Shown piece after piece: positions 1 to 8,606 of a stretch of DNA of 64,000 nucleotides. The notes below the pieces were generated by a model. It worked only from the letters and a program-made list of their open reading frames with translations, had not been told where the DNA came from and did no database searches. The position numbers were made by a program, and so were the translations under genes. The stretch is from Terrilactibacillus sp. S3-3. GTDB taxonomy: Bacteria; Bacillota; Bacilli; Bacillales; Sporolactobacillaceae. Location of the stretch: contig CP129291.1 in NCBI GenBank assembly GCA_030437565.1, forward strand, positions 1,116,001-1,180,000, written 5' to 3'. Position 1 is the first letter of the stretch. Every line of letters begins with the position of its first letter.

Positions 1-696
1 ATTCATCACCTTTCCTTGCCGTATTATCTGCTGAGCGGATTGTACCGAAATTATTATGGACGCGCCGCCTTGAAAATGGCGATGTGCTGACAGCACAGAA
101 ATGGCTGAATGGGAGAGTACTTGAAGCCAAAGAGATGACATCAAAACAAGTCTGCAAGCTGCTGAAAAAGATTCACACATCTGATCCCCTGGTATTTATG
201 CTGTCCCGTCTTGGCAAGAAACCCAACCCATGATTCACCGGCGTTGATGCTTCAAGAACTGGAAACAAGAGCGGGCGTGCGATCGCTGACTCCTGTTCTG
301 CGCGATGCCTTTGCCTTTCTTCGCAGGGAAGCAGCAAATGTTGACTTTTCCCCTAAGAAAGTCTGCCATTCCGATATTAATCATAATAATTGGCTGATAG
401 ATGAAAAAGAAGACCATCTGTATTTAGTTGATTGGGATCAAGCTGTCATCGCTGATCCGGCGCTAGATCTTGCCATGCTGTTATATTGGTATGTGGAAGA
501 ACAGGAATGGGAAAAATGGCTGGCTTTTTATGGCTGGCCGCTGACCGATTCACTAAAAATGCGGCTGCTTTGGTATATGGTTGCCCAGACAGTCAAATTT
601 TTGCTGTGGCACCAGGAGCACGACAGAGAAAAGGAAAGGCTGCTTTTTGAAAAAGACCTGTTATGGTTAAACCATTATGTTTTGAAGAACGGGTGA
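1..696 (+). CDS. ytmP: YtmP-like aminoglycoside/choline-kinase-fold phosphotransferase, 5' partial
   Basis: The gene enters from the left edge, so its N-terminal lobe is missing. The visible part carries the family's catalytic loop, CHSDINHNN (about 361-390), followed by the metal-binding DWD (about 433-441). This is the HxDxxxxN...DxD arrangement of APH/choline-kinase-like phosphotransferases. In Bacillus, YtmP sits just before trmB, as here. The first ~230 bases read in one frame (ending KKPNP at a stop at 231) and the rest in another (from about 211), so one indel lies near 213-232. The substrate is unknown; family membership is clear but the kinase role is inferred. Confidence 0.8.
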
Positions 697-1243
697 ATGC
701 TCTTTCTATGTCTGCTTTAAGAATGGAAAAGAAAAAGTCGTCGGCGGAATACGGCATAAATGCTGATAGGCCGCTGTTTTCGTATCCGGCTTGCCAATCG
801 GCAAGTTTCCTCGTTTCTGCACTTTTTCCTTTTTTGGAATTAAAAGTGTGTTTTTTATCACAAAATCTCTTGAGAATGGTTTATCATTAATGTAAAATCC
901 GTAATAGATAAGCGGTACCTGCGTGAAGGGTTTCGTATAAAACACAAGAAAGCTGGCAGTATGCAGCTGCTCTTGTCCGTTATACAGCAGCTTTCCCGAT
1001 TCGCCGGGCGGCATCATTTATTTATAATATAAGGACAACCTTGAGCGGCAGAGGAATAAAGATCACCTTTGCTTGAAAGGTTTATTTCTGCAGTAGCCAA
1101 TATCCATTTTTTTGGCGTATACCGGGGAGAGCACTAACGCAGCCGTTTGGATAATAGTTTTTTTTTTTTTATTTATAATTTTGCGGCGGGTTCTATAATC
1201 CGCTGTAACGTGATAAATTGGGTACAGCAAAGGGGACCTCCAA
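697..1243. other. Intergenic stretch with no convincing gene
   Basis: This stretch separates ytmP and trmB. It holds one copy of a short palindromic repeat (752-805, listed separately), a run of 13 T at about 1158-1170, and the trmB ribosome binding site at its end. A 103-codon minus-strand frame (706-1017) has no visible ribosome binding site, no recognisable domain, and covers the repeat, so I do not call it as a gene. Confidence 0.5.
752..805. repeat. Intergenic palindromic repeat, copy 1
   Basis: The core at about 787-806 is a 6-bp stem CTTGCC/GGCAAG around an AATC loop. A 21-base stretch including this stem occurs again at about 42364-42384 after ackA. Upstream of the stem both copies share a looser pattern (ATAA.TGC...TA.GCC.CTG), so similarity extends to about 50 bp. 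This copy lies between ytmP and trmB and has a poorer T-tract than copy 2. Confidence 0.55.
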
Positions 1244-1887
1244 ATGAGAGAGTACGCCATAAACCATGGGCAAAGGGAAAATTAAAACAACATTCTGAGA
1301 TCGTCATATCTTCGCCGAAATATTACAGCGGCGAGTGGCATGATGTATTTAATCGCGAGGCCCCGCTGCATGTAGAAATTGGCACAGGGAAAGGGCAGTT
1401 TATCGTAGGAATGGCGAAGAGGTATCCCGATACTAATTTTATCGGTATTGAAATGCATGAAAGCGTGATCGTATCGGCTTTGGAAAAGTGCCTGGATGCC
1501 AAAGTCCGTAATGTCAAGTTAATTAATGCCGATGCCAGAGGACTGACGGAATATTTTGCTGAAAATGAAGTGGACGAGATCTATTTAAATTTTTGCGATC
1601 CCTGGCCTAAGCATCGGCACGAAAAGCGCCGCTTGACTTATCCCTCTTTTCTGGCACAATATGAATACATTTTGAAGCGCCATGGCGTCATTAATCTTAA
1701 AACCGATAACCAGGGCTTTTTCGAATACTCGCTCGAAAGTTTTTCGCAATATGGACTGACGCTGAGAAATATCAGCCTTGATTTGCACGCTTCAGACATG
1801 GCAGGCAACGTCATGACGGAATATGAAGAAAAATTTTCAGCTAAGGGGCAGAGAATTTATCGGTGCGAAGCCGTTTGGAATGGATAA
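1244..1887 (+). CDS. trmB: tRNA (guanine-N7-)-methyltransferase TrmB
   Basis: TrmB methylates G46 of tRNA using S-adenosylmethionine. The protein shows the SAM-binding segment VEIGTGKGQF, the GIEMHESV strand, the family signature NFCDPWPKHRHEKRR with its catalytic Asp, and the C-terminal MTEYEEKFSAKG block. Length is about 213 residues, as usual. The ATG at 1244, placed after AAGGGGACC, is out of frame with the body by two bases. It would read MRVRHKPW if the AG repeat (ATGAGAGAGTACGCC) were one unit shorter, which matches the usual N-terminus. A likely 2-bp indel therefore lies at 1247-1252. A hairpin terminator follows. Confidence 0.93.
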
Positions 1888-1906
1888 AAGAATGCTGAGA
1901 TTTTTC

Positions 1907-1939
1907 AAAGACCCGCACCTTATTTTGGTGCGGGTCTTT
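1907..1939 (+). terminator. Intrinsic terminator after trmB
   Basis: A perfect 13-bp stem (AAAGACCCGCACC / GGTGCGGGTCTTT) with a 7-base loop lies 20 bases after the trmB stop. It may work in both directions, ending the convergent ytzB-like gene as well. Confidence 0.85.
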
Positions 1940-1947
1940 GCGTGCTC

Positions 1948-2263
1948 TCATGCTTGCGCTTCTAAGTTGAGGACGGTTCCGGTTTTGGCATCGGCGACAA
2001 AATCATAATGGCGAATGCCGTCATCACCTTTTGCCGTTAAGCCGCCTTTGTACACACTGTAAGAAAGGTGGTCTTTATTGAACGGCTGAGGGGTTAAATA
2101 AATAAATCCAGGCGCCGTCCAAACTCAGTTCTTTTTTTGCCGCTTTTTTGACCTGCTGAAGGGCCCTTTCCGGACTCAGGTCACCGGCAGATTGAAGCTT
2201 TGCGAGTGCATAACCGATCGCCGCGCCGCCGGCTAAACCGGTTGCAATGAGTTTCCATTTCAT
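1948..2263 (-). CDS. ytzB: Small PepSY-domain exported protein (YtzB-like)
   Basis: The product has about 100 residues. An N-terminal hydrophobic segment (MKWKLIATGLAGGAAIGYAL) is followed by LSPERALQQVKKA and, after a frame change, YSVYKGGLTAKG...YDFVADAKTGTVL. The last part is the typical PepSY beta-sheet ending. The frame changes at about 2094-2102, where the plus strand reads TAAATAAATAAAT. Removing one 4-bp unit restores one open frame ending at the TGA at 1948-1950. PepSY domains are thought to modulate secreted peptidases; the partner is unknown. Confidence 0.75.
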
Positions 2264-2553
2264 TGTTTTCCCCCCACTTTCCTATTACCTTTTAAGTATA
2301 CCTAAATTTCTAAAAAAAAAAAACCAAGGCTATTGATCGCACTTTTTTTTTTTTGGCAAATGAAGACGATTGAAGCCGGACCTCTGCCTCCCTCCGAGTC
2401 GTGCTCACGCCTTTGCTCTTTTTTACTTAAAGTAAAAAAAAAAAAAACACTGAAAGATGGAAACAGGCGCGCTTCTTCTGTAAGATGAAAGAGAACAAGC
2501 AGGTTTGAAGGGAAGTGAGAGGCGCGGCCTTTTGAAAGGGATGCGCCGAACAA
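2264..2553. other. Intergenic region rich in A/T homopolymers
   Basis: The stretch has four homopolymer runs of 10 or more bases (about 2316, 2343, 2437). The minus-strand frame across it is low complexity and has no family resemblance. GGGAAGTGAGAG near 2510 may be upstream leader for the following M42 fragment. No gene is supported. Confidence 0.4.
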
Positions 2554-2721
2554 ATGGAAAAGGAAACATTGGAGCTATTTCAAACATTGACTGAATTGAA
2601 TGGCGCTTCCGGGTTTGAACATGATGTCCGTCATTTCATGAAGCGCCAGTTGGAAAAATATAAAGAACAGCTGGTGAAAATTGAACATGCAAAAAATAAA
2701 GTGGGGGTACTGAAGCCGTGA
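2554..2721 (+). pseudogene. N-terminal remnant of an M42 glutamyl aminopeptidase (YtoP-like)
   Basis: The reading frame starts MEKETLELFQTLTELNGASG and continues FEHDVRHFMKRQLEKY. This resembles the start of M42 aminopeptidases (L..LT...G.SGFE..VR..M). Members are about 350 residues; here homology stops after about 40 residues and the frame ends at 55. All metal ligands of the family lie beyond this point and are absent. B. subtilis has the M42 gene ytoP just before the ytpP-ytpR genes, so position supports the call. The next gene overlaps its stop by 4 bases. Confidence 0.6.
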
Positions 2722-3256
2722 CATTAATAGGAGTAGGAACATTGTCCGGCAAAAAAATAGCTGCGGTCCGGCAGCTGATTGATCATTATCAGCTGAATGC
2801 AGATCTTATCAGCCTTGATGTGCCTTCAGGTGTTTCAGCGATGCCGCTTTCGGACAATGAAACAAGAGAAGGTGCGGTTCATCGTGCAAAAGCGGTGCTT
2901 GCCGAAAACCGGGAAGTCACTGTCGGCATCGGACTTGAAGGCGGTGTGACGATGATTGGAGATGAGATGTTTCTTTGTAACTGGGGCGCTTTAGCTGATA
3001 GAACCGGCTGCGTGATCACGGCCGGAGGAGCCCGGATCAAACTTCCCGAGACATTGGAAAAGGGCATCAGGGCCGGCTATGAACTCGGCACGGTCGCGGA
3101 GCGTTATGCCGGCGAAAAAAAGATGTGAGCAAACATGGCGGAACGATCGGTCTGCTCACAGGAGGCCGAGTGACAAGAACCTCTATGTTTGTTCATATTT
3201 TGACGCTTATTTATGGACAATATCGATTTGAATATCGGTTTGACGACTTTCAATAG
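2718..3256 (+). CDS. DUF84 / YjjX-type inosine-xanthosine triphosphatase family protein
   Basis: The frame starts at GTG 2718 and reads GVGTLSGKKIAAVRQLI. It contains TREGAVHRAKAVL, the GIGLEGGV segment and LCNWGALAD, a pattern typical of DUF84 NTPases that hydrolyse ITP/XTP. The first frame stops at 3126-3128. A +/-1 change in the A7 run at about 3115 restores VSKHGGTIGLLTGGRVTRTSMF, the family's C-terminal block, ending at 3256. The total of about 179 residues fits the family. Family assignment is good; the house-cleaning role is inferred from homologues. Confidence 0.75.
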
Positions 3257-3384
3257 ATCGACCTCTTGCCAGACGATGCCCGATAAAAGAAGTATCTGGA
3301 ACACATCATCGGTTTTAGCTTATAAAATGGGCCGTGACATGCTAAAATATTGTCATGCAGAAAGGCTGGCTGGAAGGTGCTTTA

Positions 3385-3681
3385 ATGGAATTGAAAAGAA
3401 TCCTGGAAGCGCGGCTGAATGCCGATAAGCGGCGCGCTCCTATGATAGAAAAAAAGATCACCTGCGGGTTGAGAATATCAAGAACCAAAAAGGCGTCATC
3501 TTTTTATGTGTGGGGTGTGCTGAATCGCTATGAAGAGGAACAGGACTGGCGCTCATGACGATCACCACCGGCAACATTCCAATCACGGCGCTCCCCTTTA
3601 TATACGAAAAAAGGGGAACTTGATCCCATTTTCATCATGGCTAAAAACAGGCCTGAACAAGACACAAGCAAAAAAGATTAA
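3385..3681 (+). pseudogene. ytpQ: YtpQ (DUF1444) remnant with large internal deletion
   Basis: The N-terminal part (MELKRILEARLNADKRRAPM then, in a shifted frame, DHLRVENIKNQKGVIF) matches the start of YtpQ. The C-terminal part (TTGNIPITALPFIYEKRG, then FIMAKNRP after a frame change) matches its end. About 190 middle residues are missing, with the join near 3520-3560, so the product cannot be a normal DUF1444 protein. The thioredoxin-like ytpP gene expected between the M42 gene and ytpQ is not recognisable. Neighbours DUF84 and YtpR confirm the expected position. Confidence 0.65.
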
Positions 3682-3713
3682 CTTGACAATTTTTGAAAGG
3701 GGAATGCATTTTA

Positions 3714-4328
3714 ATGATCATTTATTATAATCGAGACGGGATTGGCGACACTCTCGTCGTCGTCTATCTAAAGGATTCTGCGGAAATGAGCGTGGAAAGG
3801 AAGGCGGATATTGCTCGAATTCTCGATCCATCTACAGATGAAACATTAGGCTATAATTTTTTTAACATTTCCGCGTTTCTTTCTTTGGAAGAAACGGGAA
3901 TGGTGAAACAAGATCAGAATCTGATCAATCAATTGAACAGCCTGCTGAAGCAAGCAGGCTTTGCGGGCGATCTTGTTTATGATGATCGCTCCGCTTTCAT
4001 AACCGGTTATGTAATAGAAAAGAAGAAGCATCCTGATGCAGACAAATTAAGCGTCTGTCAAGTTGATATAGGTGAAGAAACATTGCAAATTGTCTGCGGC
4101 GCACCAAATGTTGACGAAGGGCAAAAGGTTGTCGTGGCAAGAGTCGGTGCCTTAATGCCCAATGGGACAATCATTCGTGACGCCGAATTGCGCGGGCTGC
4201 CTTCTCACGGCATGATTTGTTCGGCGAGGGAACTTGCACTGCCGGGAGCACCCCAGAAGAAAGGCATTTTAGTGCTTGATGAAGGGACGCCAATAGGGCG
4301 CAACTTTTTTGCTGCTCTGAACAAGTGA
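3714..4328 (+). CDS. ytpR: YtpR family tRNA-binding (EMAP/OB-fold) protein
   Basis: The 204-residue frame is intact. The N-terminal half carries a DUF4479-type region. The C-terminal half is a tRNA-binding OB fold like that of the PheRS beta N-terminus: GYVIEKKKHPDADKLSVC, LQIVCGAPNV, VVVARVGALMPNG and GLPSHGMICSARELAL. The start at 3714 follows GAAAGGGG with normal spacing; an earlier in-frame ATG at 3693-3695 lacks a site. The product is soluble. A direct tRNA role is inferred from the fold. Confidence 0.92.
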   Translation: MIIYYNRDGIGDTLVVVYLKDSAEMSVERKADIARILDPSTDETLGYNFFNISAFLSLEETGMVKQDQNLINQLNSLLKQAGFAGDLVYDDRSAFITGYVIEKKKHPDADKLSVCQVDIGEETLQIVCGAPNVDEGQKVVVARVGALMPNGTIIRDAELRGLPSHGMICSARELALPGAPQKKGILVLDEGTPIGRNFFAALNK

Positions 4329-4508
4329 AAACAGCCAATACTTTGGCAGGTCTCGCATGTTAGAAAGTCATATTAGCTTGATAGAGGGACGGGCAGAGAG
4401 TATAAAACGGGAAATTTACTGTTAAGTCAGGTTTGCCGATCTTTATTCTTCTAATATAGACTTCCATAATAGGGGAGGACTGAGCAATAAAGGAAAGAGG
4501 TGGACGAG

Positions 4509-6993
4509 ATGTCATCAAATTGGTGGCAGCGGTTTTTTAATTTAGAAGATGACGGAGATGCATCTGATGAGAAGGGGGATCATTCACTTGTGCCTGACGA
4601 GCTGCGGATGAATCGGAAAATCGTCGGCCGCTTTGAAGACTCGCACCGTCAAGTTCGCGTGAAAATGCAGCATCAATACGGCAGAGGCTCCGAAGATGCC
4701 TCTATCTGGCAGCCTCGCGTTAGACGCAGTCCGTCTGATGTGAAAGCAAGAAGATTGTACGGAACGGAACGATCATGCGGAAAAATCGCCTGCTGTACAC
4801 CAGGAAACGGTTCGCGACGTATCTCCGGGAAAAAGGAAGGCCCCTTTTCGTCCTACACAAGTTCCATCTCCCGTTTTTGGCTATAGAAAACCGCCTGAAG
4901 ATTTTTATCGGAAAAAACGTAAAAAGAAGAAGATCTCCATCTCCAGCCGGCGAAAGAGAAACAGGAAAGAAAGAGAATTGAAGAGGAGAGAAACCGGAAG
5001 CTGCAAAAATCGCTATCGCCTTCGCCACAAATGGGCAAACCGAGGGCTCTTGAAAGCAGTATAGATGAACCTGCTTATAAGCGCAGAAACTTAGAACGAC
5101 CGGAAAATCATGCAGGAGAAGGGGAAGCCGAAAAAATTCCGCTTCCTTCGGCCGAGGATAATCATCCGCCTGCCGATCGGGATGCGCAGCCGGTTAACCG
5201 GGAAGAGGCGCCGGACAGTGTTCGAATAGAAAAACAGGGACGGATGGAACAAAAATGAAACGGATCATTTGCAGCCGCGCGCGACAAACCAATCGCTGAT
5301 GCCGCCTGCATCTGAGCAAAGACAGGAGCCGGTTCAGGCCAGCGAAGCAGCAATAGCAGCAGAGGCAAAAGGTCCGGAGGGCGATGCGCGACCTGGAGAG
5401 GCGGATAACAACCAGCCGATTCCTATTAATAGCAGTCTGAAACGCTCTCCCCACCGCGACCGTCGCGCGCCGTCTAAAGTTCCTTTTAATGTGTTGATGT
5501 TCCATTCGGATCACCGGAAACCGCATTCCGAGAGGGAAGGGCGAAATGATGCCCTGAAAGCGCCAGATGATGGACAGGATAGAGGAAGGTTAAAACTGCC
5601 GCTTGATTTGCTGGATGATCCGCCGGAAGTGACAGAAACGGACGGCGAATGGATCGCCGAAAGACAGCAGGTACTCGATGAAACTTTGAAAAATTTTCAT
5701 GTCAAGGCAGATATTGTGGATCACATCCAAGGACCGAGTGTCACGCGATTTATATTCATCTTCATCCTGGCGTCAAAATCAATAAGGTTCTCAATCTGAC
5801 GGAAGATATCAAACTGAGCCTCGCGGCCAAACAGATCCGGATTGCGGCAGTACCGGGAAAAAGTGCGGTGGGCATTGAAATTCCGAATGAAACACAGAAA
5901 CCTGTATATTTAAAGCAAATTCTTGAGTCGGAGGCCTTTCAAAAGGAACAGGCGCCGCTTGTTGCCGCGCTTGGACAGGATGTATCCGGCCAAAATGTAG
6001 TCACAGATATTTCTAGAATGCCTCATGGTCTGATCGCCGGAGCAACGGGATCGGGAAAAAGCGTCTGTATTCATTCCATGATCCTCAGTCTTATCTATAA
6101 AACATCACCTGATGATCTGCGCCTGCTATTAATTGATCCAAAGGTGGTTGAACTTGCGCCTTATCAAAAACTGCCGCATCTTGCCGCACCTGTTATAAAT
6201 GAGCCGAAAGAGGCATCCCTGGCGCTCAAATGGGCTGTGGAAGAAATGGAAGCGTTATCAGCTGTTTGCTGAGAAGGGTGTTCGTGATATTGGCCGCTAT
6301 AACTTGCAAGCTGAAAAGGAAACAAAATTGCCATATATTGTTATAGTGATTGATGAGCTTGCCGATCTGATGATGGTATCCCCTCAAGATGTGGAAGAAT
6401 CGATCTGCCGAATTGCGCAAAAAGCGCGGGCGGCCGGCATTCACCTTTTACTGGCAACTCAGCGGCCGTCCGTCGATGTGATCACCGGATTGATTAAGTC
6501 GAATATCCCGACGAGGATCGCGTTCAGTGTGTCTTCGCAGGCCGATTCAAGGACGATCATTGACTCCGGCGGAGCAGAGCGCTTGCTCGGACGGGGCGAC
6601 ATGCTTTTTATGGAAAATGGCGCCAGAGACGTCCGGCGGCTGCAAGGCTGCTTTGTCTCTGATGAAGAAATTCAGCGGGTCACCGATCGCTTTGAAACGT
6701 CGGAGCCACCGGACTATTTATTTGACAAGGACGCCTTTAAACAATCGGCCGGCATCGATGAATCTGAAGACGATCTGTTTGAGGATGCGGCCCATTTTGT
6801 TATTGAACAAGGACAAGCTTCTGTTTCCAGCCTGCAAAGAAATTTTCGAATCGGCTACAATCGCGCGGCGAGACTCGTCGACGAACTTGAGTCGCTAGGC
6901 GTGATTTCCGAGGCGAACGGCAGCAAACCCCGGCAGATATTAATGACAAAAGAACATTTTGAAGAGCATCTGCTCGGCCGCGAGATTTACTAA
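4509..6993 (+). CDS. sftA: SftA (YtpS) FtsK/SpoIIIE-type DNA translocase
   Basis: SftA moves chromosomal DNA out of the closing division septum. Unlike SpoIIIE it lacks N-terminal membrane helices, and none is seen here. Order: a short N-terminus (SSNWWQRFFNL), a charged linker containing the conserved PFRPTQVPSPVFGY block (about 4840-4890), a low-complexity Glu/Pro/Ala linker, then the motor domain with Walker A GATGSGKS (about 6037), Walker B IVIVIDELADLMM (about 6340), LLATQRPSVDVITG, and a C-terminal winged helix (RNFRIGYNRAARLVDELE). At least five frame changes occur (about 4700, 4920-5030, 5260, 5755 and 6255). The start at 4509 follows AAAGAGGTGG. Length is about 828 codons. Confidence 0.93.
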
Positions 6994-7049
6994 AAAATAA
7001 ATATTTTTTTACAATTGTCGCGATAAAGGTTAAAATAGGTGTCGAGAAA
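6994..7049. other. AT-rich spacer after sftA
   Basis: Short AT-rich spacer with the motif AAGGTTAAAATAGGTGTCGAG just before the structured element. No clear terminator for sftA is seen, so transcription could run into the element. Confidence 0.35.
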
Positions 7050-7250
7050 TTTTATCCCGCTTTAACGGGCAGTAAGACTCCCACCTCAAGGCTTCAATGA
7101 ATTCGAAGAAGCATGGGTGGGAGGCAATTGCCCGTAAAAGCCCGGTCTTAGGAACACAGACTAAATGCGCCACATCCTGTGACAACGTCTGTGTGACCCA
7201 CGTCCTGTGGGCAAGAGCTAACAATCAGTAGGGATGGAAGACACTGATTG
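7050..7250 (+). ncRNA. Multi-stem structured intergenic element, possibly an orphan IS200/IS605-type end or omega-RNA-like RNA
   Basis: The sequence folds into nested perfect stems: CGGGCA (7066-7071) with TGCCCG (7129-7134); CTCCCACC (7078-7085) with GGTGGGAG (7116-7123); ACACAGAC (7154-7161) with GTCTGTGT (7187-7194), enclosing CACA/TGTG; CCCAC (7197-7201) with GTGGG (7207-7211); and AATCAGT (7223-7229) with ACTGATT (7243-7249). No open frame of interest crosses it and no transposase gene is adjacent. The compact, stem-rich form resembles the guide-RNA/terminal regions of IS200/IS605 (TnpB/IscB) elements, but that match is from memory and is an inference. Strand is assumed. Confidence 0.45.
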
Positions 7251-7261
7251 AAGTTTCACTT

Positions 7262-7322
7262 TATAAGGTGTCATTTCGTGCAGCCGAGCGCACAAAATGT
7301 CATGGCAGGGGCGGACCTTATA
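7262..7322 (+). promoter_or_regulatory. Leader hairpin upstream of nicotinate phosphoribosyltransferase
   Basis: An outer stem TATAAGGT (7262-7269) pairs with ACCTTATA (7315-7322). Inside, CATTTCGTGC (7272-7281) pairs with GCACAAAATG (7290-7299) with one mismatch. It lies about 80 bases before the start codon. It could be a leader control element for NAD salvage or the last stem of the preceding structured element; I recognise no known riboswitch class. Confidence 0.4.
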
Positions 7323-7401
7323 GCCGGGTTTTGCCAAAATTTTCTTTTTATTTTTGAGAGAGACAATGCGATACCTTTCCAAAAGGAGAGAATCTGGGGA
7401 A

Positions 7402-8524
7402 ATGAAAGAGATCGAACTGAAACTTCAAGGAAAGATCAAGCGGCTCACGAACCAGACATTCAAGTTTGACAAACGTGTGGGCGAGGGATGGTTCTCCGCT
7501 GTATACTTTCTAAAAGCCTGCAAAATCGCAGAAACGTACAAAGAAGATAATATTGTCACCATGCAATTTTTTCAAAAGAGGCAGGCGGTGTTATGCGGAA
7601 CGGATGAAGCCATCGCTTTGATCCAAACTTTTGCAAAAAATCCGGATGAATTGGAGATCTATTCTTTGAAGGATGGAGATGAGATTTCTCCTTTTGAAAC
7701 GGTGCTGACAATTACCGGCCCCTATCAAAGTTTTGGTTTTTTGGGGGTTATCGACGGCATTCTGGCGAGAAGGACATCGATCGCAACCAATGTGTACAAT
7801 GTTGTTAAAGCCGCGCGTGATGCCGGCGTGCAGAAACCGGTGATTTTCATGGGTGATCGCGATGATCATTATACTCAGCAAGCGGGCGACGGTTATTCCG
7901 CTTACGTTGGCGGGTCAAAAGCGCAAGCAACGCATGCGATGAACGAGTGGTGGGGGAAAATACGGTATGGGCACGATGCCGCATGCCCTCATCCAGCTTT
8001 TTGAAGGTGATATTGTTGCGGCAACGAAAGCCTACCATGATACATACCCTGAAGATGAGCTCATCTCGCTTGTTGATTATAATAATGATGTGATAACGGA
8101 CAGTTTGAAACTGGCTCGTTTTTTTGGGGATGAGTTGAAAGGTGTCCGAATTGATACGTCACAGAATATGGTCGACCAATATTTCTTCAGGCATCGGGAC
8201 ATGCTTGGCCCGTTCGATCCAAGAGGAGTCAATCCGGAGCTGGTTTTGCTCTGCGCGCGCGCGGCCCTTGATAGAGAAGGTTACGGGCATGTTAAGATTT
8301 TAGTCAGCGGCGGCTTTACAAAGGATAAAATTCTGGAATTTGAAAAAAATAATGTTCCTGTTGACATGTACGGTATCGGCAACAGCCTATTGAAAATCGG
8401 TATTGGATTTACCGGTGATAATGTTATACTTAACGGGAAACCTCAAGCTAAGGCCGGAAGGCGTTACCGTCCGAATCCGCGGCTTGAAAAAGTAGAACTT
8501 GAATTTGAAATAGAAATGACATAA
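7402..8524 (+). CDS. Nicotinate phosphoribosyltransferase (short form)
   Basis: This enzyme joins nicotinate and PRPP to make nicotinate mononucleotide in the NAD salvage pathway. The ~373-residue protein has the short-form N-terminus (LTNQTFKFDKRVGEGWFSAVYF), the central DRDDHYTQQAGDGYSAYVGG, THAMNEWWG and HALIQLFEGD blocks, and the phosphate-binding region HVKILVSGGFTKDKI ... YGIGNSL. The start at 7402 follows AAAAGGAGAG. One frame change lies at about 7955-7968, between EWWGK and MGTMPHALIQ. It is placed between sftA and murC. A structured leader precedes it. Confidence 0.9.
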
Positions 8525-8606
8525 AAAAGAAAAACACCAATTGGCGGCGAAAGAGTAAGATGTATTATATTAAGGTCAAACAGGAAGGATTTTTGGAGGT
8601 CATTGT

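Noticed and set aside
706-1017. 103-codon minus-strand open frame before trmB
   Set aside because: No ribosome binding site, no recognised domain, and it spans the intergenic hairpin repeat; probably chance.
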